Assembly: GCA_021234155.1 (NCBI GenBank)
Contig: JAJEKV010000067.1
Location: 832,888 to 896,887 of the forward strand
Direction: 5' to 3'
DNA from: Isoetes taiwanensis
Taxonomy: Eukaryota; Streptophyta; Lycopodiopsida; Isoetales; Isoetaceae
DNA: 64,000 nucleotides
Each line of letters begins with the position of its first letter. Position 1 is the stretch's first letter. Position numbers and translations under genes: made by a program. The notes below the pieces were generated by a model. That model made no database searches, was not told the DNA's origin, and saw only the letters and a program-made list of their open reading frames with translations. Positions 23,988 through 34,191 of the stretch are shown piece by piece.

Positions 23988-24321
23988 GGAAACCCAAAAA
24001 GTCTGCTATCACAATGAAGTGCCTTCAACAAATTCCAAAAAACATAGTCAAAATTGTACAAGACCATCTTGAATTATATAACCGTTGAAAGGATTCAATG
24101 TAAGGCCATGTCAAAATAATGCAGTACTAGCATGTGTCATGTTCACTTTCAAAGGATTTTATTTATTTTTGTAAATGTTACTCATAATTAATCTTCGTAC
24201 TGATTTATATTTGCCATATTGGCCTTGCGTTTTCTAAGTAAACAATGAAAGTAGAGCCACATGTTGGAACGCTATAGTTTCAAAACATTGAATAAGTCCC
24301 TCTTTTCTTGAATATGTGATC

Positions 24322-25000
24322 TTTTCTTTATGAGGCTTTTTAAATCCTCGTTCATGAACTCCAACACAAGAGCTTTTTATAATAGCTCATGTTTTTCAAA
24401 ACATGAGCATGTTCATAATAGCTGAAAGAGTAGTATTAAAGATACAGAAGCATGTTTAGTTGTCGCTTACCACATAATATAAGAATGGAAGACTTTCTAA
24501 CTTCTCAGCAACTTTTAACTTCCTAAATATTGACCTCTACTGAACTAGCAAACCTCAAATCCATGTACCAAAAATGGTAGAAGAATGCCAAACTTAATAA
24601 GTATGACCTAAAGTAACAAATAAGAAAAAGAGTGCAGAATGTAGATTTTTCCAATTTTTCAGCATGAGACAGGAAATGGCACTAAGAGGTAGGTAAGCAA
24701 TAAACGTTTCAAAGCGAGAAAGCGTATCGCCGCTTTTCTAGTATTATATTACTATTTTAGTTCAAAAAAGCGTATCAAAAAATGTTACAAACATAGGGTT
24801 TTTTTTCTTGAGGACGCCAATCATTATCCCCATCACAAACATAAGATAAGAGCCAACTAGTGACTTCCCTTTCTTCTTCTGATGTTTCTTCAGATTTTAC
24901 TATCCTTGCAAGATAACAAGTTATAGGTTCATCTTTGTTATGCTTCCGCCGAAACAAAGATGAAAACATAGAAAACTCTGCTCTCCTCTCCACCGGAATG
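24322..25000 (-). pseudogene. truncated copy of the tandem-kinase gene (tail and a kinase scrap)
   Basis: The minus-strand frame 24775-24993 encodes FRRKHNKDEPITCYLARIV followed by KSEETSEEEREVTSWLLS, almost the same as the last 55 residues of the kinase at 29959. The downstream 80 bases (24724-24800) match that gene's 3' flank (29909-29990), including CTAGTATTATATTACTATTT. A second short match at 24322-24377 corresponds to the kinase codons near 30663-30718 (EFMDEDLESLIKK region). Everything between is missing or unrelated. It is a relic of a paralogue with no kinase left. Confidence 0.8.
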
Positions 25001-25750
25001 GAAAAAAAAAATAAAGAAGCACAGAGCAGAATTTAGAGAGGCACCAGAATGGAAGGATTTAGCGTATAAGACGTGTCTGTTTTGCTTGTGTGTAAAACTA
25101 GCAAGCTTCATCTATGGCGGATTCTTTCGCTGGCCTTCCCACTGCAATTGCTTGATGTGCCATTCGCCCAGCTTGCTATTGCCGCTTCATGCTTCACCAG
25201 GTATTAATCCTTCGCTTTAAACACCGCCACCTTTATTTTTCGCTTCTAAACATGAATCCTTTCAAGGCAGTTCTTCTTTCAGTGCGCTTTTCAATCCAAA
25301 TGCTCATCAACTAGATACAATATAACTTTTAAATGCGATCGTAATGTCACCAGGCTAAAAATGGCGTGGTGAAAATGTAGAGGTAAGCAATATTTCTCAG
25401 AAAATCGACTCTATTTATTCAAATTGAAAATAGGGTATGAAACAGGGCTATCGATATCGTGATTTGGTATGGTGTTAAATTCCCGAGAAATGGAAGCTAA
25501 AAGTAGAGGATATTTCTAAGCCTTTACGCTTGCATACCGCCCTTAAAATTGTTGCCACAACCGGAAAAAGGAAAAAGGAATGTTTTACCTTACCGCTTTG
25601 CTTAATGACGCCTCCTTTTTGTGAATGTTATGTTAGAGATAATGTTCACCTCGGCAGCCCTTACGCCGGGTAAAGACTGGGCGAGCCCTGAGTGGCGAGC
25701 CCGGGCGAGCCTCGTCCGCACCCTGTGGGGGGCTTGGGCGAACATTTTTC
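25001..25750. other. intergenic, no recognisable gene
   Basis: Non-coding in appearance. A GC-rich patch begins about 25640 and leads into the small inverted-repeat element at 25756. Nothing else is supportable. Confidence 0.5.
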
Positions 25751-25755
25751 TAACG

Positions 25756-25936
25756 AAAGTTAGGGGAGGATATTTCCCGCCACGCATACGCCATCGTAGC
25801 CACACAACTCTGATTACTCAGCTATCAGCCAAGACCGGAGGAGATGAAGCCCGCATCGGAGGACGGGCGAGCTCTGGCAGACAGGTAAGTTCTAAGAACG
25901 CTTGTAATATGGGGAAATATCCTCCCCCCTAACTTT
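25756..25936. mobile_element. small TIR element (MITE-like, 181 bp)
   Basis: The left end AAAGTTAGGGGAGGATATTT and the complement of the right end differ only by two extra G residues. The trinucleotide ACG sits directly outside both ends, a possible 3-bp target duplication. The interior is GC-rich and non-coding. Superfamily not assignable. Confidence 0.5.
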
Positions 25937-26327
25937 ACGTTGTAAAATTTCGTGACAGCATGCGGGGTCATTTTTGTAACCTACATTTCATCTCACCAGC
26001 TTCCAGATACATGACAAGAATGAACATCAACATTTTGCTTGATCTACGGGGACCAGAAAAAATGCGGGGATTTGTATGGTTGGATGAGCCGGTAAAAATT
26101 TGGCCTGATAATGGGTTTCCTCCGGCAAAGATTTCCGAGGACATTACCTATCAGTACAAACCCAATTCAAAGAAGAAAACGAAAATGTGAATAACAATCT
26201 GCGTTTGATGGGCAGGCTAGCATAGCCATTTCTTCCTGTTGATGAAGGGAGAGTCGAGAATGGAGGCACTTGTGTTGTGTGTTTGGTATTGTATTTGGGC
26301 CTAGGTAGTTGTGGTATTTGGTTGTGT

Positions 26328-26761
26328 AAACCATTAACACACAACTAACATTATTAACACAAACCATTGCATTTGACACATTTAAATTAAAATCCCCTTT
26401 AAAACCCCTTTGGTTTGGGTGCATTCACACGGGGGTTACCGCAACGAGTCAGCTTGATGGGCATATTTGCCCCTTTATTCCAAGATCCGACCGCATACAG
26501 CCATCCCTCGTTTGTGGGGTATGCATGTACAAGTTTTTGTATACTGTATATTAAGGTTTGCAAAATACTATAAGGTTTGAGAGAATGTACTTAATGGTGT
26601 TAATTTTGTACATGCATTGTAAATTTTGTGAGGCTCTCGCGCCTCAATGACCCCCTCGCGGAATATGCACCCAAACCAAAGGGGGTTTAAGGGGGATTTA
26701 ATTTAAATGTGTCAAATGCAAATGGTTTGTGTTAATAATGTTAGTTGTGTGTTAATGGTTT
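26328..26761. mobile_element. foldback MITE with ~97-bp inverted arms
   Basis: Arms at 26328-26425 and 26664-26761 are inverted copies with few differences. They share AAACCATTAACACACAACTA at the outer edge and GGTTTGGGTGCA at the inner edge. The 240-bp centre is unrelated and partly GC-rich. GTGT-like bases lie outside both ends but a clean target duplication is not visible. It has no coding capacity. Confidence 0.65.
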
Positions 26762-29539
26762 GTGTTAACTAAAATTTTTGTTCTCTTCTGGCCTTAAGGA
26801 TAGTGGGGGTGTAGATATAGATTTAACTAATACTCTAATGATGCATAGAATTAGACATATAATATTATACCAATAGCAATATTAATACATGAGGTAGCAT
26901 GTAATAATAGAATTTATTAATAATGAACAAACGCTTAAATCCTCGTTTTTTTTCTCCAAGTTGCATATTCATACATGCATATAGTTTTGTCCTAAAACCA
27001 TTTATAATGGTAGAAAGGTACAAGCTAGTCTCCCTGCTTTTTAATACAAAAATAAAAAGAGAATATATGAGACTAGGTAGGAACCAAGAAAAGATTTATT
27101 AACGCACACTAAAGACCACAAACACTTAAAACTAGTTGCATCATTGACAACAATAAAAAGACTAGTTGTCGCTTAAGTAAAAAATGAACCTTAAATACTA
27201 GCATTCCTCGACAAAACCATTGGTACTACTATAGGTGCAATAAATGGGGCAAATAGTGAAAGGATGCGTAAATTGAAATGAGAAAAGTAGAAAGGAGCTC
27301 TAGCTATTATGAAACCCAAATCCTTGGTCGAGAGGTCTGAATCGAATGGCTAGCAAGTGCATTTGGTTGTAAATGATGGAAAGTAATGAAAGAAAGAATC
27401 GGAAAAGGCATGTTTGAAAACCAAAGAGAAGGATCAAAATGAAGCAAAATGGATGCCGATTTGTTGGTTGTGTTTCCTGACGCTTTGTTGGTTGTGCAAG
27501 AATGTCAATGAAACAAATGCCCATCCCTTTATTCTTTTCTTTTGTAGCTAGAGATATGTCCAGATGTGCTTTACAAGGAGTGCACCTAAGACACATTTTC
27601 TTTCTGCAACCTTTAACACACTCGGAAAGTAAAGCATCTATCGCAGAGAGGGGTGTTGATTATGCAACCCCCAAGAAGATGTTTATGAGCTAGATCTGAG
27701 CTATGGCTTTGATGGATAGAGATCCCGTAACCGAGCCTATGAATTGGCCTATTATGAGGGGGATGACCGGGCGGAGTCACGCTGCCAGCCAACATTATCA
27801 ATGTTGTGATGCAAGGATTAAGATGGCCTCCTCCTGCCGGACCTCGCCGCCATGATCAAGAATGCAATCGTGAAAAAAAAATGCGTGATGCTTATCGCCG
27901 CTAGGTGAGCCTGCACGCTTCTATGCCCACAAATATGCTTGAGATGTCGCCAAACACAAAGATCGCCATGGCAATGCATTCCAAAGATGCTAGCTCTCCA
28001 TGTCCGCATGTAATTCAACAAATCTTATCTTATGCTTCAAAATCGTAACTGCTAAAATCCTTTTCATTCAAAATCAGAACGCTAAAATCCTTCATTCAAC
28101 TTGCAAACCTCACCGAAATTCTCCGTGAAGACAACAAGGTATAAACCATGGGTATTCTTCCTCCTTGACACCGCATTCCCCGACACATGTCAACAAGATA
28201 GTCACGCTTTACCCCGAACGCAAAACTGTAATTCAGAGGCCCGCAAGAAATCCAAGTGTTAAATATCTAGATCCTACAACCGAAAGAAAATACAAGCAAA
28301 ATGGCAGCCGAATCGCGTTGTTGTTGGAGGAACTGTTTTGCCTTAACAAATGAATACCATCTAGAGTGTAATCATTTTTTTACAAACGGACCAAAACATA
28401 TCCAAATGAAAATGAAGCCCATGCTTTTAGGTTATCCTCATCATGCCGGATCATTCAAAGATGTTCTCGCAGATCAATGGTCATCCGTGGTTGGATCCAA
28501 ACACCCGCTAAGAACTCCAGAATTGATGCTTGAGGAAGAAACCACTCTAGATGCAATCAGAGGGTCGAGCCGAAAAGTCGCACTTCCAATTTCTTCGGGC
28601 CATAGATTGAAAAAGGAATCTCCTCCTCGCCATCCAAAGGGCCATAACCGTGAGAGCCCAAGACTTGGCCGAAGCCAAAAGTCGACTTCCACTTCCAATT
28701 TCTTCATCTATGGATTCGTAAAAGGGCATCTCCCTCCTCGCCGCCTAAAGGGTCAGAAGAAGAACGGTCAGCCTGCCTTCCTCCATAGCCACCGGTTGGC
28801 TTAGTTTACTCAACGCTTGGTTTTGCATCCGCCACGGGCCGGCCTACTGGCCGGTTTTGAGCTCCAAAATGCCATCAAAGCTCCCACATACTAACACCGC
28901 CATCACAAATACCCATGACAATTTCGCCTTCGCCATCTTTGTTCTCGCTTCACTTCGGCCGCCTTTGCTCGAGACTAAAGTTCCTGATCTCAGACTGACC
29001 GTTCTTAAATTCAATATACTCAAATTCTTCAAAAATTCTTCCAAAGAAACCCCCGCAGTAAATCCTCACGCTTTCAAATATGCCGCGAACTGCCGCTCAA
29101 ATCCGATGTGTCGCGGATGTCTACCAACCCCAACAAGCTGGTTCATGGCTGCTTTTTGGGCAAAGAATGCCCTAAATGTTAACCACGAGGCTTGGATGTT
29201 CAAATTTCAAATAAAAAGAGGGCTTTTGTTGTGAGCCCTGATGTTGGACCATTGAAAAAAAAAAATCAACGACTAAGAAATGGTGCACTCTAGATGTACG
29301 ATTAGTACATCCATTCAACACGCCATGAAATCTTAGAAAACCTTTAGAAAAAGCATACAAAAACACAAAGAAAAACCCCCAAGTATTATGCTACATATTT
29401 GGGCTTCATGGTTGTGATTGTATGCATTGTGAATCACTATGTCAAGGATTATTATTTAACTTAGTCATTAGATTAATTTAATTTATTATTTAATTAATTA
29501 TTTGTTATTTAATTAATTATTAATTATATATTAATACCA
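26762..29539. other. intergenic, no recognisable gene
   Basis: AT-rich to 27.3 kb, then mixed composition. Open frames of 60-167 codons occur (the longest 28301-28804, plus) but have no conserved domain, and the longest one is partly made of a local duplication. AT-rich TTAATTAA-type repeats lie at about 29455-29535. Confidence 0.4.
28570..28756 (+). repeat. diverged tandem duplication (~100-bp period)
   Basis: The sequence around 28570-28645 (CACTTCCAATTTCTTC, then GGAATCTCCTCCTCGCC, then AAAGGGC) recurs around 28690-28756 with scattered differences. It accounts for the repeated look of the open frames on both strands here. Confidence 0.55.
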
Positions 29540-29735
29540 TTACTTTTTTGCCCCCTTGCCCCTCCTCCTTTGCCCTTTGCCTCCCCCTTTGATCCCTTCT
29601 TCCAACCCTACCCCCCCGCCTTTCCTCTTCTCGAGACTTGCTCTTCCCTCTCCTCCCATGCCTCCTCCCTCCCCGCCCCTCCCCCACCATCTTGCCCTTC
29701 CTACTTTTCTCCTCACCGCCTTCCCTTTATTCTTT
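29540..29735 (+). repeat. long polypyrimidine (C/T) tract
   Basis: About 200 bases are almost entirely C and T, with runs such as CCCCTCCTCC and CTCCCCGCCCCTCCCC. The apparent ORFs here are proline/leucine artefacts. It lies directly downstream of the tandem-kinase gene's 3' end and next to an AT-rich stretch. Confidence 0.7.
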
Positions 29736-29958
29736 TTTGTTATTGTTGTTTTTATTAAGAAAAAATTCTATTCAAGCATTCAATTTTCAAAAAAAAAAAA
29801 AAATTAGTATGAGTCCCATTTTCAGTCTGAGTCCTTAATTTCAAGATTTGACCCACTTTAATTAAATGCAACTTTAATAAGATCCATAGAAAAGATCTCA
29901 CATACAAAAGCGGCCGCTTTTCTAGTATTATATTACTATTTTAGTTCAAAGAAGCGTA

Positions 29959-32232
29959 TTAAAAAATATTACAATAAAGATAGGGTTTTGGATCCCAATC
30001 CCCATCACAAACATGAGATAAGAGCCATATAGTGACTTCCCTTTCTTCTTCTGATGTTTCTTCAGATTTTACTATGCTTGCAAGATGACAAATTACAGGT
30101 TCATCTTTGTTATACTTCCGCCGAAACATGTCGAGCCTATTGCCTTCCACTGTTTTTTCTTTGAGACAATTCAATTTCACACAAATTTCTTCAAAAGTAG
30201 GTCGTCTATCTGGTAGATCTTCTAGGCAACGACGTATGATGTTGCAAAGATCCCCAAGTAGGTAGGAGTACAAGTTATACTTAAGAAAAGCGTCCCTCAC
30301 ACAGTTATACGGCGGCTTTCCTGTAAGGATTTCTAAGCAGAGGATGCCAAAACTGTACACATCTACCTTTCTTGAGTATGTACCGCCAGACATCTCTGGC
30401 GCCATGTAATACATTGTGCCCTTCATGTCTGTGTGGGCATGTGCAGTATCAAACTTTTGTTTTGAAATACCAAAATCAGCAAGCTTGACACAAAAACTTC
30501 CCGCCCCTGTATTCTTCATCAGGATATTAGCGGGTTTTATGTCCCTATGTGCCACTTTAATTGCATGTAAACTCCTCAATCCCTTGGCAATCTGAAGCAT
30601 GATATCTATTGACTGCTTCAAAGAAAATGGAGTGCGTTTTCCCGAACTATCTTCCAAATTTCTTTTCTTTATGAGGCTTTCTAAATCCTCATCCATGAAC
30701 TCCAAAACAAGAGCTTTTCTGCCAGTGTGACCAAGTAATTGTACTATGTGGGAGCAATCAATGGCCTTCAGATCCATAAATATGTTATACTCATATTCGA
30801 AGTCCACCTCGAAGAAAAACTCTTTCAGAGCTACGTTTTTTCCTCGCCAAAGCACTTTCCTGACAGTTCCGTAATTACCTTGTCCTAAAAGTTCTGGTAA
30901 GAATGTTAGTTCACTATTTGCAATAGCTGGTACAAGTACTGTGCCGAGCAATTCGTGAACACCAACTTCCTCAGAACTTTTGGTCAAAATCATTTCCTTG
31001 AGCCCCCACGTAGCATGCAAAACATTTTCAACAAACCTAGGGCGTTTATGATCCTTTCTGTCGAGGCACCAGTCTATTAACATGCTCACAGGTTTCTCGA
31101 GAGGTAGGAGCCCTCTTCTTTCAAGAATTTCTTTACAAACCCAACCAAAACTAAATACATCAATGCCTGTTTGCTCGCCACTCTGAAAATGTGTTTCAGA
31201 ATCAGAACCATGAAAGGCAGCAATTTTGAACATGAGGTTTCCATCTTCTTTACACTTCACTAGGATATTAGAGAGAGTTATATTCCTGTCCGCCTCAACA
31301 ACTTCATGTAAATAAAACATTCCTTTGGCAACTTGGAGTATGATGTCAGTTGAGCTGGCTGAATTGCTTTCTTCCTTCTCTTCAAACCTTTTAAGATTCA
31401 TACTCATAACAAGGATTTTCCTTCCTCCGTCAATTTTAGAATGTTGACCAAACACCTCTACTATGTGGGAGCAATTACTGGCCTCCAACTTATCTTTGCT
31501 GGCTAGTGCTAATTCGCACCAAAGTGCATTTCTTACGATTCCAACAGTGTGCATTCCCAAAATTGTGTCTTGCATTGATATATCAATTTCTCCAACTGGT
31601 TCCTCCAACAGCTGAAAAATAGAGCTTACATTCCTTTGGGCCCCAGGCGTTAGACTCCCTATGAGGGCAATCTTGTCTTTTTCATAATAGGATGGAATGC
31701 TAAGCTTGAGGAAAGACAAATCATATTCTACTAGACGTTGGAGGTCAACTTGTAGACCATCATATCCTTTACTTGTATCAACTTGTTGCAGTAGCAAATT
31801 GTTCATCATTTGACAGTACTTCTTCACATCATCAATTATCTCACAAAACAGACCAGTAATCCCAAATATCATGAATAGTGAATATGCAAAGTCTTTCTTT
31901 TCATCATCACTAATGCCAAAAAACTCACCAGTTCTGCCAAAACCCATGAAACAAAAGTCTTCCTTTGCACATTGACGAAGTAGTTGCAGGCCCCTTTTCA
32001 AAACGCCGAGGAGCTCCGTTGCCACACTCATTGCAGACTCCTGTTGTGTTTCATTTTTAGGATTATATGTCTGCCAACATAGGCACACATAGCTTTCTAT
32101 ATGAGTTACAAGGTATTTAAAAAGACGACAATGGTTTTCGAAAAGAATCTGCCTCTCGATTCTCTCAATTTCCTGAAAGGTTTTTGCAAGCCAAGCAACC
32201 AATTCGCTGTAAATCTGACCTCCACCCGCCAT
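29959..32232 (-). CDS. tandem pseudokinase-kinase protein with N-terminal helical domain
   Basis: A single uninterrupted 757-codon frame. Residues 1-200 are helix-rich, with LLGVLKRGLQLLRQCA and EIIDDVKKYCQMMNNLL. Residues about 215-415 resemble a kinase but lack its chemistry: no ATP lysine, the HRD position reads DRN, the DFG position reads AFH. Residues 444-695 form a full serine/threonine kinase: GQGNYGTV (450-457), lysine in VALK (470), HRDIKPAN (D564), DFG (586-588), MAPE (610-613). A 60-residue tail holds an EETSEEERE stretch. Tandem kinase-pseudokinase proteins are known plant resistance proteins, and some plant kinase-like proteins carry helical bundles that act at membranes. By that analogy it may sense or execute an immune response; this is inference. 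No signal peptide or transmembrane span is evident. The ATG lies in a repeated 5' flank shared by its relatives. Confidence 0.85.
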   Translation of the reverse strand: MAGGGQIYSELVAWLAKTFQEIERIERQILFENHCRLFKYLVTHIESYVCLCWQTYNPKNETQQESAMSVATELLGVLKRGLQLLRQCAKEDFCFMGFGRTGEFFGISDDEKKDFAYSLFMIFGITGLFCEIIDDVKKYCQMMNNLLLQQVDTSKGYDGLQVDLQRLVEYDLSFLKLSIPSYYEKDKIALIGSLTPGAQRNVSSIFQLLEEPVGEIDISMQDTILGMHTVGIVRNALWCELALASKDKLEASNCSHIVEVFGQHSKIDGGRKILVMSMNLKRFEEKEESNSASSTDIILQVAKGMFYLHEVVEADRNITLSNILVKCKEDGNLMFKIAAFHGSDSETHFQSGEQTGIDVFSFGWVCKEILERRGLLPLEKPVSMLIDWCLDRKDHKRPRFVENVLHATWGLKEMILTKSSEEVGVHELLGTVLVPAIANSELTFLPELLGQGNYGTVRKVLWRGKNVALKEFFFEVDFEYEYNIFMDLKAIDCSHIVQLLGHTGRKALVLEFMDEDLESLIKKRNLEDSSGKRTPFSLKQSIDIMLQIAKGLRSLHAIKVAHRDIKPANILMKNTGAGSFCVKLADFGISKQKFDTAHAHTDMKGTMYYMAPEMSGGTYSRKVDVYSFGILCLEILTGKPPYNCVRDAFLKYNLYSYLLGDLCNIIRRCLEDLPDRRPTFEEICVKLNCLKEKTVEGNRLDMFRRKYNKDEPVICHLASIVKSEETSEEEREVTIWLLSHVCDGDWDPKPYLYCNIF

Positions 32233-32935
32233 AATGAAGAATGAGAGGAAGGAACATACGAATAGAATAAGGAAGTCGCTCGCTACAATTTGGAAAGAGC
32301 ATGTGTAGGATCGTGGAATATGCTAATAATTTAATGCATAGCCATAATTTGTTTGTTTAATTAAATGCTGAACTACAGTATTCTGTCACTTTGGTTTCTG
32401 TGGTCCCCCACTATAATGGAGAATGAGGTAGTGGTTAAGAAGATAAAAGAAGATAGTTACAATTTGGACAAGAGTTCATATCGTTGAATATGTCAATAAT
32501 CTCATGCAGCAGTGAGATGGGTGAAATAGTAGTAACACGCCTTATAGTTTAATTGTTTCATTATAAATGCTGCACTAGAGTATTCTATCACATTGGTTTC
32601 TCTAGGCCAAGCATCAAATTCACTGGTCCCCCGCCATAATGCAGAATGAGGGAGTGGTTGAGAAGCCAAGAAAGTCACTACAATTTGGACAAGACTTCAT
32701 ATCGTTGAATATGTCAATAATCTCATGTAGTGGTGGAGATGGGTGAGATAGCATCAACATGCCTTAGTTTACCTATTCCATTAAATGCAGCACTAGAGTA
32801 TTCTGTCACATTGATTTCTATAGGCCAAGCATCATTTCACTGGTCCCCCGACATAATGCAGAATAAGGGAGTGGTTGAGAAGCCACGGAAGTCACTACAA
32901 CTTGGACAAAGGTCATAACGTGGAATCTTATATTA
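32231..32935. repeat. array of ~180-220-bp units made of the kinase 5' flank
   Basis: Units start at about 32231, 32412, 32635 and 32853, each marked by ATAATGnAGAATGAGG. They go on through TACAATTTGGA, GTGGAATATG-like, AATAATCTCATG, and a 'TAGAGTATTCTGTCAC' block. The first unit is the leader and ATG region of the kinase at 29959-32232. The array therefore repeats the gene's own upstream region, and may hold several copies of promoter elements. Related arrays are at 36.5-37.3 kb. Confidence 0.75.
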
Positions 32936-33066
32936 TAATGTTATACCGTAAGTAGTGAACCGCGCCCTAGATCGGGCGGTCGACATTGACTTTTGATTGT
33001 ACGATCACGATCAGTTAAAAAAGGGCAAAAAGAAAAAGAGCTAAAATAAAACAAAAAAGGCTTTTC

Positions 33067-33693
33067 GTGACTGCGGCAGATCTGGCGAAACTCCTGCTTG
33101 GCAATTGTGGCTCAGGCTTCTTCTTTAGAACCCGCTCAAGCTATCAACAAACTTGGAAAGGATTTGGGGAGCTTAACCTCCTAGAAGCACCTACATTTTC
33201 CCCAACTGCAGAGGAATTTAAGGACCCTTTAGGTTTCACATTCAAAATTCATTCTGTGACAGAGCTTTGCAATACGTCGATCAGGAACGGCACTGTCACA
33301 AAATCGGGACCAGCTCAAGAGCTCTCCTTTTCGGGCCTTACTTCTTATTCTAAAAATTCTAAGAACGCCATTCCTGTGGCTGTCTACTCTGGTAACGAGC
33401 CCATTGAGTCCAAGTTGCTTGATCATATGGCCTTTTGGAAGAAATTGCATGTGCCTGAGGTCTTTCTTGAAAAGCCAGGTTGTTCAGATGGTGATGATTA
33501 CACGGCTGAGATCCACGACATCACATCGGAAGGTCCAGGTTTGTCTGTAGGTTTCTTCTATTTTTCCTTTAGGTCGTCATGTTTTCCTCCCGCTCTTATG
33601 CAGCTACGGTGGGGCTTTCTAATGGGCTTGGGCTCCAGGCAAAAAAATGCTGGTACACTGTGTAACGGAGCTGCTACTGTATATTTTCCTTAG
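33067..33693 (+). pseudogene. gene fragment with JmjN-like motif
   Basis: The open frame is entered without an ATG (the first codon at 33067 is GTG and the frame is open upstream to a stop). Residues 40-61 read LEAPTFSPTAEEFKDPLGFT followed by FKI. This closely follows the JmjN motif of plant histone lysine demethylases (APxFxPTxxEFxDPxxYIxKI). The usual JmjC domain with its iron ligands does not follow; the next 150 residues show no domain I know. The likely reading is a captured or decayed exon. No neighbouring exon is visible. A chance match to a 22-residue motif is less likely, but I cannot exclude it. Confidence 0.45.
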
Positions 33694-34000
33694 TACCCAA
33701 AAGATCGAAACTGCTGACTGATTCCAATATGTGGCCTTCCGAATCATGGCGAATACTGCTTTTCATGGCACTGGCTTGCTTTTACGCTAAGGTTGGGAAC
33801 TAGCGATGGTAAAACCATTAAAATCTTGACGAAAGCCCTGTAGATCAGTCTGGTGAATAGAAATTAAAGATGAGCCGTGAAACTTTGAAATTATTTGGTT
33901 ACATATCTCAATCTAAGTTAACATTCCCAACTATGGAGAACTGGCGTCTGATGTACAAATTGCAGCAGCATCAAATCCAGAAATGTTCTGAGGTAATAAT

Positions 34001-34190
34001 CGTTTCTGTTTTTATGTTGGGACAGAGGGCTCCTTGGCAATCTGGTATTGTCTGTGTTGTAGTAGAGGTTATGATGGCGGATTTGATTTCCACAAGGCTC
34101 CAAGTTGGATGAGCGGATTTTAGCAGAGCTGCAATTCTGCTCATATGCGGGCAGGGCTCCAAGTTGGATGAGCGGATTTTAGCAGAGCTG
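34001..34190 (-). pseudogene. subtilisin-like protease (subtilase) fragment
   Basis: The minus-strand frame contains [19 protein letters not shown] followed by [11 protein letters not shown]. This matches the catalytic-serine region of plant subtilases (GTSMSCPHVSGIAALLKxxHPxWSPAAIKSAxMTTA). The GTSMS part that holds the serine is replaced by NLEP, so it is inactive. A 37-base block coding for [12 protein letters not shown] is duplicated just upstream (34097-34133 and 34155-34191). No other subtilase exon is visible nearby. It is a relic. Confidence 0.7.
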
Positions 34191-34191
34191 C
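34097..34191 (+). repeat. 37-bp direct duplication inside the subtilase fragment
   Basis: GGCTCCAAGTTGGATGAGCG and the following 17 bases occur twice, about 57 bp apart. The spacer is short and unrelated. Confidence 0.85.

Larger units (their letters stand above)
21275..24088 (+). pseudogene. DUF7869-like (transposase-like RNase H fold) gene, interrupted by a LINE and frameshifted
   Basis: The open frame from about 21275 to 22340 includes LLLQVDNYVSENKNRY and, 60 residues on, VGHTHEDIDAFFSKFG. I recall this Asp-Asn/Glu-Asn plus G-H-T-H-E-D-I-D pattern from DUF7869-type proteins, probably derived from DDE-type transposases. It carries on through an acidic EEEEE segment. At 22340 the frame runs into a 5'-truncated LINE. 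Past that LINE (from about 23813) the coding sequence resumes in frame with WWKPLCRGAKTIQAQYR, and after a 43-bp tandem duplication (frame shift) ends near 24088 with the residues HLELYNR. The start is not seen: the frame is open up to the right-hand 29-bp repeat at the LINE edge, so the first codons may lie elsewhere. Broken in two places, hence a pseudogene. Confidence 0.7.

Noticed and set aside
23758-24072. 104-codon ORF with FYSILFYSI repeats as a membrane protein
   Set aside because: The hydrophobic part is a translated (ATTCT)n microsatellite. The following codons belong to the interrupted DUF7869-like gene.
29556-29838. Three overlapping proline-rich ORFs
   Set aside because: They are translations of the polypyrimidine tract in all frames and have no independent support.
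33067-33693. Complete histone demethylase gene
   Set aside because: Only a JmjN-like motif is present; there is no JmjC domain or metal ligands, and no ATG at the frame start.
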